Below, piece after piece: positions 33,958-45,337 of a stretch of DNA of 64,000 nucleotides. The stretch lies in contig OX578147.1 in assembly GCA_951213105.1 (NCBI GenBank), positions 121,460,899 through 121,524,898 of the forward strand, given 5' to 3'. Source of the DNA: Amaurobius ferox (taxonomy: Eukaryota; Arthropoda; Arachnida; Araneae; Amaurobiidae). Under the pieces are notes generated by a model. It ran no database searches. It saw only the letters and a list, made by a program, of their open reading frames with translations, and had not been told where the DNA came from. Within the stretch, counting starts at the first letter, position 1; the number at the start of each line of letters is the position of its first letter. The position numbers and the translations under genes are program-made.

Positions 33958-34226
33958 ACGTGCGCGCGCGCGTATGTGTAAGCACGCGCATGTGTACTTA
34001 CATACGTGAGTGTATGTGTGGATGTAGGTGGGTATGCATGAGATGTAATGTGTATATACAATTTAGATCAAAATGATCGAGTTCAAGGAGCTTGGAACGC
34101 ACTCTTCCGTCTTAAACTCAAATTCGAATTTTTAACCCATTAGAATACTTTTCCTATGCTATGTATATAGGGTAAGTAATAACTTGAGTTTGCAGAAAAA
34201 GTCGCGTGTTACTCACATTTTTTTTT
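33958..34226. repeat. CG/TG microsatellite and rearranged A/B remnant
   Basis: A purine-pyrimidine run (GTGCGCGCGCGCGTATGTGT) starts at 33960. It is followed by a reversed 5' piece of a family B-like element (GAGCTTGGAACGCACTCTTC to CTATGTATATAGGGTAAGTA, about 34080-34177). Directly after comes a forward 3' end of family A (GAGTTTGCAGAAAAAGTCGC, 34184). This is a fusion of two ends, not a normal copy. Confidence 0.6.
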
Positions 34227-35559
34227 CTCTTTTTCAACTGGTGTTAAAAACGCACGAAAAGAAATTAAACAAAAAAAAATGTAGAAAAGCTCAAAATTGT
34301 ATATTAAACATATGCCTAAACCACGTGTGTTGAACATTTTACTGATGGGCTCATTTACCATTCAAATTTTTTCAACACGCATTTCACCGTTATGAACGTA
34401 CAATTACACACGTTGAAGGGCTCGACTTTTGACATAACCTTCACTTTATAATCTCATTTACTCACTTGCTCTTTTGTCCGAATTTCCTTGTTGCCGTACA
34501 TTCATTCATTCTTTCTCGGATGACGGGGGAGGTCTTAACAAACCACACCCAAGCTAAACGAAAAAGAAATAAACTCCTCATATACGACAATTTTCGCGGG
34601 CTTTAATTAAGTAAGGTTTTTGTATTCAAAAGTTGGCATTCTTGTTATTCATATTACCCACTTTCGTATTCGAGTCATGCTAAGGTTGTAGCGTGGAATT
34701 TGAAAAGAGGTTTCTAAACTGGCAAAGACCTGGCAAAAATGTGGGAGCAAAATAGGTGTATAAATGTAAATGCTATGTGAATATATTATGGTGTTATTAT
34801 GCTGGAATTTCTTTAGCTAACTTTTTATGGAAGGCGGCAGAATATTGCGATATAATGGGAGAAACGTGCACGGATATAATTTAACTGGATTGTTCTACGT
34901 TTTGAATTTATCTAAACTTTAAATGTACGAAAAAAGTACTGTCTATGTTGGATAGTCAGTGGTAGACATTTCAAAGGACATCGTGATTGACATCCTGCTG
35001 ACGAAGTCTCCTTTCAATGATATGTATTGATAGTAAACGATGCGTAGAGGAACATTGGTATTTTTGGATTGTCGACAGGTCTAGATGATCTCAATATCGC
35101 GCGATTTTCGCTCGTTTTATAAAGCATCTTTATTATTATCGAAATTTGTCAATATCATCCTGGATATACTTCTGTCAAAATTGTCTTATTATCTCTCCGA
35201 TCAAGGTAACAGTCAATACATCCTGTTGACAATCAGCCTTCTATACGACATGTCTGCTCTAAAACTCGCGTATTTGTCCATACTGACACCAGATACATCA
35301 TCAAGCCATCTACACCACCTATTAAAGGCAACGAAACTACAACAGCGGCCAGATGAATTCCAGTTGGCGAGCAACGCTTCTGATTTGCTCCCAAGAATAT
35401 GTTTATGCCATACGCTTTAGAACCGCTCTATTCATTTATTGGCAACGAATCCTCAATAAAATAAATACTTGGCGAGGAAGTATTTGTATACTGAGTTGTT
35501 TCGTGGTTATCGGATATTTTTTAGGAGTGTAACATTAACAGATGAATTGCATGAGATGG
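34227..35559. other. Unassigned region with one 111-codon frame
   Basis: The frame at 35085-35420 (+) is one of the longer ones outside tandem repeats and has mixed composition. I see no family, signal peptide or catalytic motif, and no upstream or downstream gene context. Probably chance or a decayed element. Confidence 0.35.
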
Positions 35560-36060
35560 AATCTATTATATAGCTTTATGCACACAATTTATATTCTTAA
35601 GTATGCAAATATTCAATATCTTACGTCATGAAAAGACCATTGGAAGACCTAAAATATTTCGATTCGAATCTCCTTTTCATTTTCTCCGCTTTCAGGACGT
35701 TCGGAAATTCAGATCCGTTAGGTTCTAACTCGTGAACGATACTAAAGTGTGCAAATATTCAACCATTTAGGTTACAAAGGGTACTTCTGAAGAGTCTGGA
35801 AAGGCTTTTCAACTGTCTCCTTCCATTTTCCCCACCCTTTGGTAAAGGGATTAAAAATCCGGATCTGTTAGGTTCTCGATGGTCGATGCTTTAACTGTGT
35901 AAAGATTTGGCTTTGTAAGTCGTGGGAGTGATTGTGGAGAATCTAGAAGTACTATTCGATTTTCTCTGCCCACAAGGTGGCAATTAAAAATCGAATCAGA
36001 TTCTATCTGTACTGTTGATATATAAAAATTCAGCTTCCTAGGTTACCAATGGGCTTTGGA
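35560..36060 (+). repeat. Diverged tandem repeat, about 150-bp units
   Basis: GTTAGGTTCT recurs at 35717 and 35867 (150 bp apart), with AAAGTGTGCAAATATTCA and ATTTTC(T/C)CC(G/A)C blocks before each. Less complete units flank it. Similar wording (CAAATCGAAAATTAGACTC, TCTGGAAATTC) appears near 51407-51485 and 61970-62060, suggesting a dispersed family. Confidence 0.55.
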
Positions 36061-37156
36061 GATGACAAAAGCATATTACACAATTGTTACATTTATTTTT
36101 ATGGTTTTTATTTTGTTTTTTTTAAATTGTTTTTAGTTGGTAATTTATTTTTTAACGAATCAAAACGGGTATAAAAGTTATTTTCTTCTTCCTTTATAAA
36201 GATTTACGCAATTCCATTATTGTTCTTGATATGTTCGTGATTAATTCGATAGCTAAAAATAGCTTTTCTTTTAAATTAAATTACAGTTTAAGACTTATTA
36301 TACTGTAAACATAAAATTTATACATTATAAGCCTTTCTTCCTGTTGTCGAAGTATTAATATTTGAAAATTCTAAAAGATCTGTATCCTGGTGTTGAAGAT
36401 GTAAAATACAGAAATCGCTTTTTTGATTTTTTCCCCCAACTCTTAAATGCCCTAACTCAACTTTTCAACTTTGTACTATTTTCCTATTCATTCTCGACTA
36501 TATGAGTACAGATAAAGCATCAAGAAGACAGGATAAACAGTGTCTACTCAAATAATTTACACCAAGTAACTTTTATTTTAATTATATACCATTAGAGATA
36601 AATATATAAAATGTTTTCTTTGTAAATAAGCGAAGGAATATGCAGACATATTTTTGTTCCGACTGGCGCCAAATTGGACGGTGTATTATTCAGGAGAGAC
36701 ATGTCTTGAAAATCTATCCTGTCAGACGATTTTGCATTGTGATTGAAACTAAAATAATGGGCGACAACGTCTATCACTCAACTGCCGTAGAGGTCCAGGT
36801 AGACTAAGCGGCAGGATTTTGCAGAAGAGTAGAAATTATCTATCTCCCTCAACGAAGGGATTTCCTTCTCTTTTGTTTTAATAATTTCGTTTCCGCAAAC
36901 ATAGTGTTTATTATCTGCGGACTACGGGGGAATTATTTTAAAAGTTAACTGAAATTTTTATTTAGAGACTCACTTCAGACATTTTTGATACATTAATATA
37001 TTTTGTTCAATTATTATATTTTGTTCTATTTGTAACCTTATTAAATTGCGCAGTATGAAGTTTTTTATGTGCTAATTTTGGTTCCTGATTTTATGTTTAT
37101 TCAAATTATTTTATCACACTTCGCTACTGTATATGAGTTTTCCATGTTGCATCTTT
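36061..37156. other. Unassigned AT-rich region
   Basis: No gene, RNA or repeat structure recognised. Confidence 0.4.
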
Positions 37157-38091
37157 TTACTTTCCTTATATACAATAATGTATAAGGAAAGTATTGTGAC
37201 GGGGTCGAAAATTCGAATTCGAGTTTTCGACCGGAAAGTACGTTTCAAGCATCCCTGATCACGAATCGAACATTTTTCAAGTGATGTCTGTGTGTGTGTG
37301 TGAGAGAGAGAGAGAGCGAGCCTGTGGAGACGATAACTGACGAACGAATGGACCGATTCGAACGAAATTTAGTATAAAAATCATAATCCGTGAATACTGG
37401 AAGCCTATTGTTTTTATACGCAATCGAATATTCAGAACCCCCTTAAATTTTCGAGTGAAATTTTGAAAAAATCGTCAAAAAATCAAAACCTCTAATAAAG
37501 TTACACAAATAGACATTTCTTATGTATTTTTTAATTAAAAAACGATTGTCATAAATTTTAGAACGCTAACATCAACCGTTCTCGAGATATTGCACAATTT
37601 TCAAAAAAATTATCAAAAAGTCATATAAAATAAAAAAAAAATATTTCCTATTGAGAAACATGTTTACTTTTCATATGTAATACCATACGATAAATTTGGT
37701 GACATCATTTTCGCGGATCTAACTCGTTCCATTCACGAAAACAAATACTTTAAGTAATACTTTCGTATTTGAACGCCAATAGTCATTTATCTGCTGTAAG
37801 AATAACTTACTTCTCCGTCCATAACACTTTGGCGAGATTTTAGCGACGAATTTAGTGGAATGTCGCCAACTCGGCGACTTTTTTAAATGCTGCCAAATTA
37901 ACGAAAAACTCGCCAAATGGATAAAAATGACTCTAAATCAATGAAAATGACGACTCATTGACGAAAATTCAATATCTTGGAATGAATATAAATATCTACT
38001 ATGAAAATAATCTTTTTTTTTCTTTACTGTAAAAGTAGTAAATTCATTGCATTATATAAGGAAAGTCATGTGCTGCCCACATCAGATTTTT
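37157..38091 (+). repeat. Dispersed repeat family B, copy B5
   Basis: Complete forward copy from TTACTTTCCTTATATACAAT to CCCACATCAGATTTTT. TG/GA tract at 37289-37319, dyad GTCGCCAACTCGGCGAC at 37862. The minus frame at 37719-37916 is a by-product. Confidence 0.88.
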
Positions 38092-38847
38092 CACATAGCC
38101 GCGGTGGATTTCTTAGGTCGTCTGTTTTTCCCCGAGGTCTTCTCATTACCCGTTATTCCTTACAGTTCTACTTCTTTTTGTTTTCATGCATATAAATTCC
38201 CCTAACTATTCCTTCCGCTCCTACAACGACCACATTGACTTACAAACATTGCTAGAATTCGCGATCTTTCCGAATAGCATCATGGGTCATATGGAACTTT
38301 GCCAAAATCGTAATATCGATCTGTGACGTCATTGGGGCATTGTGCTTCATACCAGCCGCCCCAAAATGCATCTGCCCGGGTACGTTCTTTTTTTTTTTTC
38401 TTCATGCCCTTCTAGAAAATTTCGATTTTTACTACCGTGTTTGCATTCGGACGTAATTCTTCCTGAATTTGGAAAGGATTTAACGATGGAGGTGCACGAT
38501 TGGCTACTTGGGATGGACTATTTTTGTCTGGCGTTCTAAATGGGGGGGGGGGGGGTGCTTATGGGGTGTTTCCCCGGGGTGGGGATAAAAGGATGAGGTT
38601 GGAGAGAGATTACTTTATGAGGATCAGTATTGGGGGCTGGCGGATAAAGGATTTGGATGAGGAGATAAATTATGGAGTTTAAAATGTGGAATGTGATTAG
38701 ATGCTATAAGTATTGATAAGAAATACTTTCTAGATTATCATGTCGTACGCATATAAATTGACTTTTCTTAAAATATACGGGTACAGTTCTTTAAAATATT
38801 AGAATTGAATCATACTCAAAATTGCATTTAGCTAGCTTCTTAAATGG
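38092..38847. other. Unassigned, locally GC-rich; G-quadruplex-capable run
   Basis: Mixed-composition DNA. A run of 14 G at 38542-38555 is followed by GGGG at 38563, 38576 and 38581, which satisfies a G-quadruplex pattern on the plus strand. Frames 38342-38539 and 38500-38682 are not recognised. Confidence 0.45.
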
Positions 38848-39030
38848 GCTGTTTCTGTTTCTTTTATTTGTACTTTGTGTGTTTCCTTTATTTGTAGCGT
38901 ATATGTGTCTCATTTGTTTTGTAGCATGTATGTGTCTCCTTTTTCTGTAGCTTCTTTGTGTTTCTTTTATTTTCAGTTTCTTTCTGTTTCCTTTATTTAT
39001 AGCTTTTTGTATTTTTTTTCTTTATTTCAG
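38848..39030 (+). repeat. Degenerate T-rich tandem repeat, about 30-bp unit
   Basis: Five or six imperfect units around TTTCCTTTATTTGTAGC and GTATATGTGTCTC. The frame at 38875-39066 reads through it and is not a gene. Confidence 0.7.
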
Positions 39031-40049
39031 AAATTGGTTGTTGCACACACATTGCCCTTTTACTGATTAACATCATATATACATCTCATACACATTGTAC
39101 ACATATCATATATACATCATATAACGTCATATTAACATCATATATACATATCGTGGCTAAAAATAGCGAATGCTTCAAGTGTGGCTTCACTCGGTTTTAT
39201 CATACCTTCATATTCGATATAAAGTAAGTCATGGTAATATGCCATACTTTAGGAAGAAATCAGATAAAATTCTTTTTTCGAGATTTTCCTACATTTTATT
39301 TCGTTGGTTTTGAAACGTTTATTCAACGGATATTCGGAATATGTTCATATTACGGTACTGTGGTAGTTTTCTTTACAGAATACTAAGAATATCTTAAAGT
39401 ACTGACATATATTTCCCAGCAGGTAGGGGATATGTCACGTTAGGGAAAAGTCATCACAAGTCCAGGAATACTTCATAGGAACTGCATTGTTTATTGAACA
39501 TGGAACTTGTTAATAATGGGTGTCACATTAAATTTGCACGTGTCTGGTGGTTCCCGTTCCTGTTTATCTTGATTAAACATATTTTATTTACAAAAGTCAT
39601 GGAAACATTATTTACTCTCGCTGCGAATGTAAGAAGTGGGAGAAGACAGGCTGAGTGGCCCTTTTGGCAATTCATCGCAATATCGACGTGCAATCTGACG
39701 AAATTTTAGATTGGTTCCTTAAATCTTCAAGGCGCGCTGATTTTTTAAAAGGTCACCTTAATAAGGTGAATGAAAATGTAAGCTCGTTTTTGTTTTATTT
39801 CCTATATAAAAAGTTCTTGTATTGACACAAATTGTAATAATATTTAAATGTTTCCCTTAAAATGTTCAAATGTGCATACTTTCAATTTATGCGATGTATA
39901 TTTTACTTTCATAAACTACAAATAACACAAATTTACGAGGAACATTTTACAATTAATCCCGAAATTTGGGAGGAGGGAATGGCTGGTGCAGTTGAATTGT
40001 AAACTAGAAAATTTCAATTTTCAGGCAACCAAAAAAATGGTCCCCCCCC
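39031..40049. other. Unassigned region
   Basis: An ATATACATCATAT-type low-complexity stretch lies at 39075-39150. The 71-codon frame at 39494-39709 is not recognised. Confidence 0.4.
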
Positions 40050-40088
40050 CCCCCCCCCGAAAAAAAATCCAGGCTACGCCCGTGCAGT
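40050..40088 (-). mobile_element. Single hAT-like terminal sequence
   Basis: Reads on the minus strand CACGGGCGTAGCCTGGATTT, followed by T and G runs (C-run on the plus strand at about 40041-40058). CACGGGCGTAGCC ends with G-runs inside are common for hAT elements. The other end and the 8-bp duplication were not found, so this is a relic. Confidence 0.5.
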
Positions 40089-40439
40089 GTGCACTTGCAC
40101 CTTCTATTATCGCTAACATTTAACTATTTTAATATCTGACACTAATTCAATCAGCATCATGATATTACACCCAAATGAATATAATTAGTCAGTATCCAGA
40201 GAAGTCATCGCATGTTAAGATCATATCGGAAAAATACAAAAATATTTTGATCTCACTAGTGGACACTGAATTCCATCCATATATTATGCACTGCAGGTTC
40301 TTACGTCCCTGTTGATTGTGTTAAGTTTATAGCCGTTGTTTAATCACTAGTGTTTTCCTCTCTTGAGAGAAAAACACCTGTGGTTGATTAAATGCAGCAA
40401 CCAAAATTTCAGCAAAGAATGATGAAGTAATGAAGATCT
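40089..40439. other. Unassigned spacer
   Basis: No feature recognised. Confidence 0.4.
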
Positions 40440-41040
40440 CGCATGTCCATAGTTGGGGGAGGAGTTTTCACACTCTGGCCCCTGGTCCGCTATTGGTCGG
40501 ATTGTTTGCTCGCTATTGAACGGTCCGATGTGAAACTCTTATAGGCCCGTGCTATCCTCGCCTTTGTTTCCCTTGAGCCCAGGGTGACCTGTATAGGGAT
40601 CACAGTCCCTGAAGACGTTGCAAATATTTTGTAGGACATTTTGTAGGCCAAATATTTTGTTTTTTACATTGTAAGGATTAGCAATTTCTATTCTGGACTT
40701 CTTATTTTTCAAGCAGTGTCATCCCGGGGATAAAAGAGAGTCTAAATTTAAAGATCAGCCAAGCAGGTTGCGATCAGCAGGCGGAGCTGGCAACCAGGTT
40801 ATAAAGAGGCGCTGTGCTAAACACGAGGAGGAATGGTTTGGGATAAGGACAGGGGTGATACGAAGTGGAGCGTGGCGTGTGTGGATGCAGACAATGGTAG
40901 AAAAGGTGGACCATGTACATTCTGATTTATTATTTGTAAATTACGTTAATAGAGTTTATTTCATGATTTCTACAAGTTAAGAATAAATTTGTTTTTATCA
41001 AAAGATGACTGCGTGATCATTCCGACACCTTTACAACGAG
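40440..41040 (+). other. LTR-like or promoter-like stretch
   Basis: GC-richer than its surroundings. It has two inverted CCAAT-type boxes (GCTATTGGTCGG 40491, GCTATTGAACGG 40512) and TATA-like sequences (CTTATAGG 40538, GGATAAAAGAG 40728). An AATAAA lies near 40982 with a T/G-rich stretch after it. This order resembles a solo LTR, but I found no TG...CA ends with a 5-bp duplication. The 70-codon frame at 40768-40980 is not recognised. Could also be a decayed promoter region. Confidence 0.3.
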
Positions 41041-41394
41041 TCCAGATGTAAAGCTGAAGTGTTGTTTACCTCAGACCTGTTAGTGCTTTTCTTTTTATTT
41101 AGCACCGTCAAGCCTCCGAATTCATTTTTTTATTGTTCATCCTTGAAAATTCGTTAATTTAATATCATAATAGGTAATCGTGAAATATAATTATGTAAAG
41201 AGTCCGAATTTTTAAATTACCAACATATTCAATACACATCTGCGTCTTAGTTTTCATCAATTTCTTGATGGGGGAATTCCTCTGAAATGTTCAGAAACTG
41301 GCCACTTTTATCCGTTGATTATTATTTCCATGCATTTATTAGAATATCACCTGTAAATCCTTTATTAAAAACACTCTTGCAAAATATCTTTCTC
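41041..41394. other. Unassigned spacer
   Basis: No feature recognised. Confidence 0.4.
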
Positions 41395-41503
41395 GTGTTT
41401 TAGATGTCCCAAGACGCATAGATCCGTCGAAAACTCGAGTTGCGATCTCCGACATGATTCCAATACTTTCCCTATACACTACCATGTATTGCAGGAAAAG
41501 TAA
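41395..41503 (-). repeat. Family A 5' fragment, copy A7 (reverse)
   Basis: Only the hairpin end and the following 80 bp remain (GATCCGTCGAAAACTCGAGT, CCCTATACACTACCATGTAT, AAAAGTAA). The rest of the element is missing. Confidence 0.8.
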
Positions 41504-41646
41504 ACAGCCTATTTAGTAGTATCAAAGGCATATCAGTGTTATTTATGTAGAGGGCGCTTATTTAGTACCCTGAAAGGCCGTGTACAGTTTCTAGTAAAGA
41601 ATAAAAAAGAGGTCATAAACCTGTCAAAATGTGTGAAATTAAGCTG

Positions 41647-41941
41647 CACTGAAAAACATTTTACAACCTTTGCTCAGTTTTTTCAGCTACTTTGTTGCTA
41701 TTTTCAGCAAACTATTAGAAAAGGTGCAATTACAGGCGTTCATGAAAATTCCAGCTTCATTTCTGAATTGTTCGACGAATTATCGCCCGCCAAAGCTTTA
41801 TTTTTGTATTTATATATATATATATATATATATATACAAAATTGTATATATTATTTGTATATGTTGTCATAACTTACTCCCCATTAAGGACAGCTGATTG
41901 TCCCGAAACTTTCAGTAACATGTTTGTAATGTTTTACAGTG
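41647..41941 (+). mobile_element. MITE-like family F, copy F1
   Basis: Inverted ends: CACTGAAAAACATTTTACAAC at the left, GTAATGTTTTACAGTG at the right. Matches the reverse copy at 56439-56760 throughout (CAGCTACTTTGTTG, CAATTACAGGCGTTCATGAA, CGAAACTTTCAGTAACATG), including a (TA)n run in the same place (41811-41836). No transposase and no clear TSD. Both 75-79 codon frames here are by-products. Confidence 0.72.
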
Positions 41942-42041
41942 TAGGGGTATGGTGGCAATGGTTAAGTTAAATATGGTGGTAATGGACCGACCTAAGAATC
42001 TCAGAACCAGTTCGCCGATTCTGATTGCTGCACTAACTGCT

Positions 42042-42480
42042 GCACGGAGGCTATTTGATGATAAAGGACGAAGGCTATTTGATTATAAATCACGAGGGCT
42101 AGTTCATCTAAAGCACGAAGGCTATTTAATTAGAAAGCACGAAGACTAGTTAAGCTATTTCATTATAAAGCACGAAGCCTAGTTCATCTAAAGCACGAAC
42201 GCTATTTGATTATAAAGCACGAAGGCTATTTGATTATAAAGCACGAAAACTAGTTAGGCTATTTGATTATAAAGCACGAAGACTAGTTAGGCTATTTGAT
42301 TATAAAGCATGAAGGCTAGTTCATCTAAAGCGCGAAGGCTATTTGATTAGAAAGCACGAAGACTAGTTAGGCTATTTGATTATAAAGCATAAAGGCTAGT
42401 TCATCTAAAGCATGAAGGCTATTTGATTATAAAGTACGAAGGCTATTTGATTATAAAGCACGAAGGCTATTTGATTTGTG
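42042..42480 (+). repeat. Minisatellite, 24-bp unit with 22- and 30-bp variants
   Basis: Units of AAGCACGAAGGCTATTTGAT plus TATA, mixed with GACTAGTTAGG and GCTAGTTCATCTAAAGC variants, about eighteen in all. The last unit (ends ATTTGATTTGTG) is duplicated by the insertion that follows. Confidence 0.92.
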
Positions 42481-42619
42481 GCATCAGCAGACTAGCCAAA
42501 ACCATCGAACGAAGATGCTAGCTTTTGATCTAGCCGTATAATGTCGGTCTTGTAAGCTCTAGGTCCCGAGTTCGAGCCTGTCTCGGAACCGAATAACATC
42601 AATCCCTACAGATGCATAA
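42481..42619 (+). mobile_element. Short tRNA-derived SINE (139 bp) with 16-bp TSD
   Basis: Flanked by identical GGCTATTTGATTTGTG at 42465-42480 and 42620-42635. The interior holds a tRNA-like part with TAGCCGTATAATGTCGG (A-box-like), GGTCTTGTAAGCT (anticodon region as in tRNA-Thr TGT) and GAGTTCGAGCCTGTCTC (B box). About 48 nt precede it and about 25 nt of unrelated tail end in GCATAA. Distinct from the SINE family of S1-S5. The 16-bp repeat is also part of the minisatellite unit, so the TSD reading is likely but not certain. Confidence 0.6.
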
Positions 42620-42639
42620 GGCTATTTGATTTGTGCACC

Positions 42640-42945
42640 ATCCGAGTATATATATCTTCCTTGTAGACAACTGCACTGGTGATTCTTTTCTGTATAACGA
42701 CCTTTTAACCACGGCTAGAGCAACGTTTCATATTAACGGCGTTTATCCGAGAATTTATGTCTCAGCTCGTTACTTCCACGAGCATTTCAGTTGCGGTAAG
42801 AAGGGCGTGAAATTAAGTAAAGCGGGGACTCAAAATAATTTTTATTTTCTTGATAGTAGAGTATCTGGGCAGTGAGAAATATAAAAGCCAGTGTGATGTA
42901 AAGGAGAATAAATTCATCATTTTTATTAATCCAATCGATATGAAC
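42640..42945 (+). repeat. Unexpanded paralogue of the 44.2-44.8 kb segment
   Basis: Shares ACGGCGTTTATCCGAGAATT, TATGTCTCAGCTCGTTACTT, CAGTTGCGGTAAGAAGG and AAAGCCAGTGTGATGTAAA with 44270-44790. It has a single copy of the unit that forms the 31-bp array there. Confidence 0.8.
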
Positions 42946-43256
42946 CTACATAAAAACTGGTATAAATATCCGACATTATCCGTGATATAAATAATATGTA
43001 AATTCTTATCTATTGAAATAGAATTGAAAATCTGCCTGTATATTTGCCTCATCACGGGAGAACGGCTGCACCGAGTTTCATGAAATTTTGTGAGTAGCCG
43101 CGAAATAGCCCCACTTAAAATTTTGTCAATGTTTTGAGTTTCTAGGACCAGGGATTATCCAGATATTTTTGAAAAACGAACTTCCCATAGAGATAGCATT
43201 ATGCAGACGAGATTTTTATTGTTTCATAGTACTATTTTTTTAAGAAAAATTATTTT

Positions 43257-43940
43257 ATGTATGTATGTGTATACATATTTCACGTATGTATATGTGTATA
43301 TTACATGCATGTGTGTGCGTATATGTTTCATGTATGTGTATATTTCAGGTATGTGTGTGTGTATTTCATGTATGTGTGTATATATTTCATGTATGTGTGT
43401 GCCTATTTCATGTGTGTGTATATTTCATGTATGTCTGTGTATATTTCATGTGTGTGTGTGTGTGTGTATATTTCATGTATGTATGTGTATATTTCATGTA
43501 TGTGTGTGTATATTTCATGTATGTGTGTGTATATTTCATGTATGTGTGTATATATTTCATGTATATGTATGTGTGTATATATTTCATGTATGTGTGTGCA
43601 TATTTCATGTGTGTATATATTTCATGTATGTGTGTGCATATTTCATGTGTGTATATATTTCATGTATGTGTGTGCATATTTCATGTATGTGTGTATATAT
43701 TTCATGTATATGTGTGTGTATATATTTCATGTATGTGTGTGCATATTTCATGTATGTGTGTATATATTTCATGTATATGTGTGTGTATATATTTCATGTA
43801 TGTGTGTGTATATATATTTCATGTGTGTGTATTTCACGTATGTGTCCGTATGTGTGTATATATTTCATATATGTATGTGTGGGTGTGTGTATATTTTGTG
43901 TATATATGTGTGTTTGTGTGTGTGCGTACTGCATTTTCAC
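43257..43940 (+). repeat. Complex TG-rich minisatellite, about 22-bp units
   Basis: About thirty units of ATTTCATGTATGTGTGTGTATAT with length changes. Open frames of up to 269 codons in all three plus frames (43201-44010, 43257-43943, 43265-43978) arise only because the unit lacks stops. The peptides are Cys/Tyr/Ile/Met repeats and are not a gene. Confidence 0.95.
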
Positions 43941-44179
43941 TAGTCTCATTTGTTCATGTTATAACCATAATTTTCTAGAAAGAACAGCGTTACAATCATT
44001 GGCTTGTTGAAAAGAGTTTCTAATTTAATCTTTATGCATTCCAATTTCAAAATGGAAAAACAAAATATTTAATTATCTATGTCAGAATATTGATGACGCT
44101 GATACGATACAGTATCGATACAATCAAGAGATATATCAATACAATATTCGTATATCACCAAATATTACGTGTCGTATAA

Positions 44180-44269
44180 ACTTGCCCATCGCAACTATGG
44201 AGTTGAATTTCTGGTCCTTTTCTGTGCGAACACCAGCAAATATGGCGCGAACGACGCCTCACCCTTTTA
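44180..44269 (+). repeat. Left flank of duplicated segment
   Basis: Diverged counterpart of 42640-42735 (TTTCTGTGCGAACACCAGC, CCTTTTAATGGCG). Confidence 0.5.
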
Positions 44270-44628
44270 ATGGCGTTTACTCGAGAATTTATGTCCCAGC
44301 TCGTTATTTACTCGAGAATTTATGTCCCAGCTCGTTATTTACTCGAGAATTTATGTCCCAGCTCGTTATTTACTCGAGAATTTATGTCCCAGCTCGTTAT
44401 TTACTCGAGAATTTATGTCCCAGCTCGTTATTTACTCGAGAATTTATGTCCCAGCTCGTTATTTACTCGAGAATTTATGTCCCAGCTCGTTATTTACTCG
44501 AGAATTTATGTCCCAGCTCGTTATTTACTCGAGAATTTATGTCCCAGCTCGTTATTTACTCGAGAATTTATGTCCCAGCTCGTTATTTACTCGAGAATTT
44601 ATGTCCCAGCTCGTTATTTACGGGAGCA
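44270..44628 (+). repeat. 31-bp tandem array open in all three forward frames
   Basis: Eleven near-identical 31-bp units with TACTCGAGAATTTATGTCCC and AGCTCGTTATT; successive CTCGAG sites lie 31 bp apart. As 31 is not divisible by 3, each frame cycles through all three phases in 93 bp. The unit has no stop in any phase, which produces overlapping frames of 153, 129 and 110 codons with the same 31-residue repeat. There is no evidence that any is translated. Confidence 0.97.
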
Positions 44629-44790
44629 ATTCTGTTGCGGTAGGAAAAGCTTGAAATAAATTACGAGCGGATGAAAAACAATTTTAATTTACTTAGTAAT
44701 TGAGTATATGATTTTAAAGGGTTATAAAGCCAGTATGGTGTAAATGAAAATGAATCTCTACTCATTTCATTTGTTCGTCGATGTTATCTA
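44629..44790 (+). repeat. Right flank of duplicated segment
   Basis: TCTGTTGCGGTAGGAAAAGC, TTTTAATTTACTTAGTAATTG and AAAGCCAGTATGGTGTAAA match 42787-42900. Confidence 0.75.
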
Positions 44791-45138
44791 AATGTTCCTT
44801 ATTGCATTGTAATAGAAACATTAAGGATTGTAAGGAAATAGTAGAATTAAGAATGAATTGTGGATGTTGTTTTTTGTTTCATCAACTTCAAGATATAACT
44901 AAATATATAAATATTCAGCTAAAGAAGAGATAAAATATTAACATTTTCACAGACACAAACCACAAATAAGAAAACGAACATGCTATTTTTCAACTTAAAA
45001 TATAATCCATGTTAATTAATTATAGAAAATTAACATAATATTTAGCGAAATATGAACATATTTAACAGCTATTGGAAAATTTGTTTTGTTTAAGGTTTGT
45101 GTGTAAATATTAGAATTACGGACGGATTGTTGATGTTT
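44791..45138. other. Unassigned spacer
   Basis: AT-rich, nothing recognised. Confidence 0.4.
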
Positions 45139-45290
45139 TTACTTTCCTTATATACAATACTGTATATGGAAAGTATTGTGATGGGGTCAAGAATTCGAGG
45201 TTTCGACGGGAGAGCACGTTTCAAGCATCCCTGATCACAAATCGAACATTTTTGAGGTGATGTGTGTGTGTGTGTGTGTGTGTGTGTGAA

Positions 45291-45337
<47 letters not shown>

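Noticed and set aside
41884..41915. Hammerhead-like CTGATTG...CGAAAC in family F
   Set aside because: The interval is too short for stem II and no stem III follows.
43201..44010. Open frame of 269 codons, longest in the window
   Set aside because: It is a TG-rich minisatellite lacking stops in all three plus frames; the peptides are low-complexity repeats.
44182..44659. Three overlapping frames of 110-153 codons as a repetitive protein gene
   Set aside because: All three encode the same 31-residue cycle from a 31-bp minisatellite; there is no independent coding evidence.
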